Assembly (NCBI GenBank): GCA_964410625.1 | Contig: CAYPHY010000025.1 | Span: 7,521 to 71,520 of the forward strand | Length of the DNA: 64,000 nt | Reading direction: 5' to 3' | From: CAYPHY01 sp964410625 | Lineage (GTDB): Bacteria; Chloroflexota; Anaerolineae; Promineifilales; Promineifilaceae | Part shown: one piece after another, positions 61,388 through 64,000 of the stretch | How the letters are laid out: each line of letters opens with the position of its first letter | Position numbering within the stretch: position 1 is the stretch's first letter | Made by a program: the position numbers and the translations under genes | The notes under the pieces: generated by a model | The model's database searches: none | Told to the model about the DNA's origin: nothing | Seen by the model: only the letters and a program-made list of their open reading frames with translations

Positions 61388-62203
61388 CTACTCCCCCATT
61401 CGAATCGCCCCCCTGATCATCGCCGCATAATCGTGGAAAGCGGCCGTCCGTTGCATCTCAAACGAACGCGGCCGGGGCAAATCAATGGGAAAACGGTCGG
61501 TGATGGTTGCCGGGCGGCCGTTCATCACCAATACCTCATCGGCCAACAGCACCGCCTCGTGGATGCTGTGCGTCACCATCAGCACCGTCACCGGCCGCGC
61601 CTGCCAGATACGCAACAACTCCTGCCCCATCTTCTCCCGTGTCAGCGCATCCAGCGCCCCAAACGGCTCATCGAGTAACAACAAGGAGGGCTGGTGGACC
61701 AGGGCGCGGGCAATCGCCACTCGTTGCGCCATCCCCCCCGACAACTGCGCCGGATAAGCCCCGGCATATCCCTCCAGCCCAACGAGTTGCAATACATCTT
61801 CCACCCGCTCGGCATCTGACCGGGAAGCGTTGCCGTTCTGGCCAAACGTACCATTCTTGGCGAACGACTGGCGAAAACGGCCGTCACCCAGCTCTAACGG
61901 CAGACGCACATTGTCGGCCACCGTGCGCCAGGGCATCAGGTTGTCGCGCTGGAAAACAATGCCAACGGCCGTCGGCGACGCTTCCGGGGATAGGTCAACC
62001 AGTCGCACCCAACCGCTGGTCGGCCGCAGCAAGCCGCCGATGATCCGCAGCAACGACGATTTGCCCACGCCTGAAGCCCCCACCAACGCCACAAATCCAC
62101 CAGCGGCAATAGAGAGCGACACACCTTCCAAGATGTGGTTTTCGCGGCCGTTATCGGCAAAGGTCAGGCCGACTTCATGCAGGATCAGAAAGGGATCAGA
62201 CAT
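61388..62203 (-). CDS. ABC transporter ATP-binding protein (nitrate/taurine/thiamine-precursor type)
   Basis: This 271-aa ATPase has Walker A GASGVGKSSL, the signature motif LSGGMAQRVAIARAL, Walker B LLLLDEPFGALD and the switch His. It belongs to the SsuB/TauB/NrtD/ThiZ group. About 12 extra residues (FAKNGTFGQNGN) before the signature come from a palindromic stretch at about 61845-61880. The ATG at 62203 excludes a repeat-derived extension to 62245. It follows the binding-protein gene of the riboswitch-controlled unit; no permease gene is present. Confidence 0.88.
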   Translation of the reverse strand: MSDPFLILHEVGLTFADNGRENHILEGVSLSIAAGGFVALVGASGVGKSSLLRIIGGLLRPTSGWVRLVDLSPEASPTAVGIVFQRDNLMPWRTVADNVRLPLELGDGRFRQSFAKNGTFGQNGNASRSDAERVEDVLQLVGLEGYAGAYPAQLSGGMAQRVAIARALVHQPSLLLLDEPFGALDALTREKMGQELLRIWQARPVTVLMVTHSIHEAVLLADEVLVMNGRPATITDRFPIDLPRPRSFEMQRTAAFHDYAAMIRGAIRMGE

Positions 62204-62205
62204 TG

Positions 62206-62289
62206 GGTGATAGGATGACAAGGTGACAGGGTGAAGGGGTGACAAGGTGCTTGACTCACCCCCTCACCTTGTCACCCTGTCACCTTGTC
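62206..62289. repeat. Hairpin repeat, GGTGACAAGGTGACAGGGTG flavour
   Basis: TGACAAGGTGACAGGGTGA and TCACCCTGTCACCTTGTCA are perfect arms. It lies between the binding-protein and ATPase genes and may set their relative expression. Confidence 0.9.
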
Positions 62290-62291
62290 AG

Positions 62292-63308
62292 CTACTCATT
62301 CTGGATTGCCAGGACAAAATCATTGTTAAAAGCTGCTTGCAAGTCGTCTAAAGGTGCATCAAGAAAGCCCATGCTTAGCAAGACTTGTTGGGTTTCTTCC
62401 CAGGAGGATAGTTCCGTGACGCCTGGGTCCTCCGATTCCCAGAGCGGTAAGGAGGCTTCCAGGACGGATTTGCGGCCGTCCTCTAACCCTTCCACAAAGC
62501 CTTTGCTGATTTCAAACGCATCATCGGGAGCGGCCAAGGTATCGGCCAAACCGCGCGACGTTGCCCGCACAAAGCGCTCGATCAACGCCGGATTGTTGGC
62601 AATCGTCTCTTCATTGCTGATGATGCCGTTGGCGACCATGTCACTATACTCCCCAACGGAAATCACGTTGATATCCACGCCTTGCGCCTCTAATTGCAAC
62701 GGTTCGTTGTTGATATAGCCAACCACCGCCTCCGATTGGTCAGTGATTAAGGACTCCACCTGGTTGAAGCCAATGTCGTTGGCGTCAATGTCGTCGAGGG
62801 TCATATCGGCCGCTGCCAACAAGCCGACCAATCCCACATAGCTGGCCCCGAAGAAGCCGGGCAATCCAACATTGCGTCCGGCGAGATCGGCCGGGCTGCC
62901 AATTCCCGCCTCTGCCTTGCTGACCACCGCCACCGGAAAGGTCTCAAACCACTCCATCACATAGACAATGGGCAATCCTTCGGCGCGGGCCAGCAGCACC
63001 TGATCACCACTGACAATCGCCAGTGGCAACTCATTTGCGCCAACCAGGGCGATGCCATCCGTCTCAAAGCTGTAATCAAACTCAATCGCCAGCCCTTCCT
63101 CGGCATAATACCCCTTTTCCACCGCTACGTAAAACGGCGCATATTGGGGGTCGGGGATATAGCCCATTGGCAGACGAATGGTTGTCAACTCATCCGGCGC
63201 GGCTGGTTCGGCCGTTCCGCCTCCCGCACCACCTCCACAGGCAACAATCAAGGCTGCCAGCAGCACAAATAACAACAGAAGTGAAAGACGGCGTTTCTGC
63301 ATCAACAT
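62292..63308 (-). CDS. NMT1/THI5-like substrate-binding lipoprotein, probable riboflavin-uptake protein (RibY-like)
   Basis: This 338-aa lipoprotein has a signal peptide and the lipobox IVAC (about 21-24), then the NMT1 domain (GYIPDPQYAPFYVAVEKGYY, VLLARAEGLPIVYV, GLPGFFGASYVGLVGLL). GGAGG lies 7 bases before the ATG at 63308. The FMN riboswitch upstream indicates a flavin-related substrate rather than thiamine precursors; RibXY-type riboflavin importers of Chloroflexota are regulated this way. The transmembrane partner is not in view. Confidence 0.87.
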   Translation of the reverse strand: MLMQKRRLSLLLLFVLLAALIVACGGGAGGGTAEPAAPDELTTIRLPMGYIPDPQYAPFYVAVEKGYYAEEGLAIEFDYSFETDGIALVGANELPLAIVSGDQVLLARAEGLPIVYVMEWFETFPVAVVSKAEAGIGSPADLAGRNVGLPGFFGASYVGLVGLLAAADMTLDDIDANDIGFNQVESLITDQSEAVVGYINNEPLQLEAQGVDINVISVGEYSDMVANGIISNEETIANNPALIERFVRATSRGLADTLAAPDDAFEISKGFVEGLEDGRKSVLEASLPLWESEDPGVTELSSWEETQQVLLSMGFLDAPLDDLQAAFNNDFVLAIQNE

Positions 63309-63441
63309 TTAAGATTCCTCCACAACTCATAAGCCCATTCTTTTGAGCTATCCAAGATCTATCCAACGGGAGGAGCAATGGGGAGAGGGAACGCAGAAAA
63401 GCAACCGGTTCGACAACGCATCCGTGAAGGCTCATCAAATG

Positions 63442-63465
63442 AAAAACCCCGCCCAATAGCGGGGC
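63442..63465 (-). terminator. Intrinsic terminator of the FMN riboswitch
   Basis: On the minus strand, GCCCCGC pairs with GCGGGG(T) across a short loop and is followed by TTTTT. It lies about 135 bases before the binding-protein start, so FMN binding probably acts by transcription termination. Confidence 0.85.
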
Positions 63466-63553
63466 ATCAGGATAAGCAACAAACCAAACCACAACACGCG
63501 GCCGAAAGGCATTGCCTACACTTCGTAAACCTACGAATCGTAGACCCAGTGGC

Positions 63554-63702
63554 GTACCTTCTCCCATCCAGACTCTAACTGTCGGCTCCAGAGTTTCACC
63601 GGATCAACCTGATCGCGCCCGGAAAGCACAATCAGGGTCGCGGGCTTGGCCTGCGCGGGCCTTCACCGCCGGTCGGGAATTTCGCCCTGCCCCGAAGGTT
63701 CG
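63554..63702 (-). ncRNA. FMN riboswitch (RFN element)
   Basis: On the minus strand the aptamer carries the conserved blocks TTCGGGGCAGGGCGAAATTC, CCGACCGGCGGTGAAGGCCCGCG-type helix segment, TCCGGTGAAACTCTGGAGCC and TGGATGGGAGAAGGT. P1 pairs ACCTTC at the 5' end with GAAGGT at the 3' end. A variable hairpin sits at P3 to P4. Downstream is a terminator and then a transporter binding protein, so it should switch off uptake when FMN is plentiful. Confidence 0.95.
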
Positions 63703-63718
63703 ATATTCAGTTAATCCC

Positions 63719-63747
63719 ATTATACTGGGGGAATAGGAGTGGATCAA
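63719..63747 (-). promoter_or_regulatory. Sigma-70 promoter of the FMN-riboswitch operon
   Basis: On the minus strand, TTGATC (63747-63742) and TATAAT (63724-63719) are separated by 17 bases. Transcription should start about 63712, just before the aptamer. Confidence 0.8.
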
Positions 63748-63759
63748 CTTGAGTGTTAT

Positions 63760-64000
63760 CCGGTGAGAGCTGCGAGGTTGGCGATGAAGCATCGCGGAAA
63801 CCTCGCAGGTCTGTCCCCAAAGTGAAGTGTACTCTCCTGAAAAATAGGACGCGGACGAACGCAGACAAACGCTGATGAACAATATTTTCATCCCTTTTAG
63901 TACACTGTTTCAAAAGTAACCCAACTGTCATTCCGAGCGGAGTCTTCGGAGCGAGGAATCCCTAGCAATTCGCTGGTCAACGAAATCGCAAGGGATTCCT
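63760..64000. repeat. Non-coding tail with inverted repeats
   Basis: No gene is seen. AACCTCGCAGGTCT (near 63800) resembles the 35636 repeat. CGGACGAACGCAGACAAACGC units (63850-63870) are a single repeat arm. AGGAATCCCTAGCAATT and AATCGCAAGGGATTCCT (63954-64000) form an inverted repeat cut by the window end. Confidence 0.6.

Noticed and set aside
63604..63891. A 95-codon open frame over the FMN riboswitch
   Set aside because: The stretch is explained by the conserved aptamer and its promoter.
1..64000. tRNA and rRNA genes
   Set aside because: No cloverleaf or conserved rRNA segments were seen on either strand.

Overview
The window looks like a scaffold from a high-GC filamentous or biofilm-type Chloroflexota bacterium (Anaerolineae/Ardenticatenia-like). 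This is an inference from family content: ruvB next to DUF2905, an FMN-riboswitch-controlled NMT1/THI5-type uptake system, DUF2723 glycosyltransferase-like proteins, a Ser/Thr kinase with an FHA domain, many Uma2 proteins, and a two-anchor succinate dehydrogenase. It is not from a marker gene. No rRNA, tRNA or CRISPR array was seen. Four 100-N gaps are present. At two of them the flanks repeat exactly 55 bp, and at a third 18 bp, so these are overlapping contig ends. Collapsing the overlaps restores single reading frames for an antiporter-like membrane protein and for hyuB.

Layout. 0-3.2 kb: MoeB/ThiF-rhodanese, YccF, enoyl-CoA hydratase, SCP2 protein. 3.4-7.5 kb: three complex-I/hydrogenase-4-like membrane genes. 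7.6-9.5 kb: NusG paralogue plus nucleotide-sugar dehydrogenase. 9.6-11.9 kb: divergent RsmF-like methyltransferase and TGT-family enzyme, both cut by a true gap. 12-19.3 kb: PspC, Uma2, anti-sigma/ECF sigma pair, M28 peptidase, SnoaL-like protein, lipid kinase, threonine aldolase. 19.4-28.3 kb: large receptor-like protein kinase, MFS exporter with a structured leader, FkbM methyltransferase, cNMP/PP2C phosphatase, PolX. 28.5-32.8 kb: peptide-type ABC importer whose binding protein is circularly permuted. 32.9-35.6 kb: cell-wall hydrolase, LysM protein and membrane protein. 35.7-44.2 kb: M24 peptidase, sdhCDAB, MBL hydrolase, HyuB, phosphoribosyltransferase. 44.5-51.4 kb: quinone reductase, GT4, subtilase, DUF2723 protein. 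51.4-57.5 kb: an AT-richer island of small toxin/antitoxin-like genes, an HNH nuclease, and a nuclease-helicase pair resembling a Hachiman-type defence system with a frameshifted helicase. 57.5-63.7 kb: NDP-sugar epimerase, WecG glycosyltransferase, RluE-type synthase, DUF2905, ruvB, and a riboflavin-type ABC uptake pair under an FMN riboswitch.

Two genome-scale signals dominate. First, almost every intergenic space carries a long hairpin built from degenerate 6-9 bp units that recur on one arm and pair with their complements on the other. At least ten sequence flavours occur, and several hairpins lie in frame inside conserved proteins (hyuB is the clearest), as Rickettsia palindromic elements and cyanobacterial STRR repeats do. 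Second, the palindrome CGGCCG is very frequent (13 copies in the 1.74 kb gene at 3411-5150) but nearly absent from the 53.1-57.0 kb defence-like island (2 copies in about 4 kb), which supports recent acquisition of that island.

The best candidates for something undescribed are the in-frame hairpin repeats, the circularly permuted SBP_bac_5 lipoprotein, the nuclease-helicase module, and the three-hairpin leader before the MFS gene.
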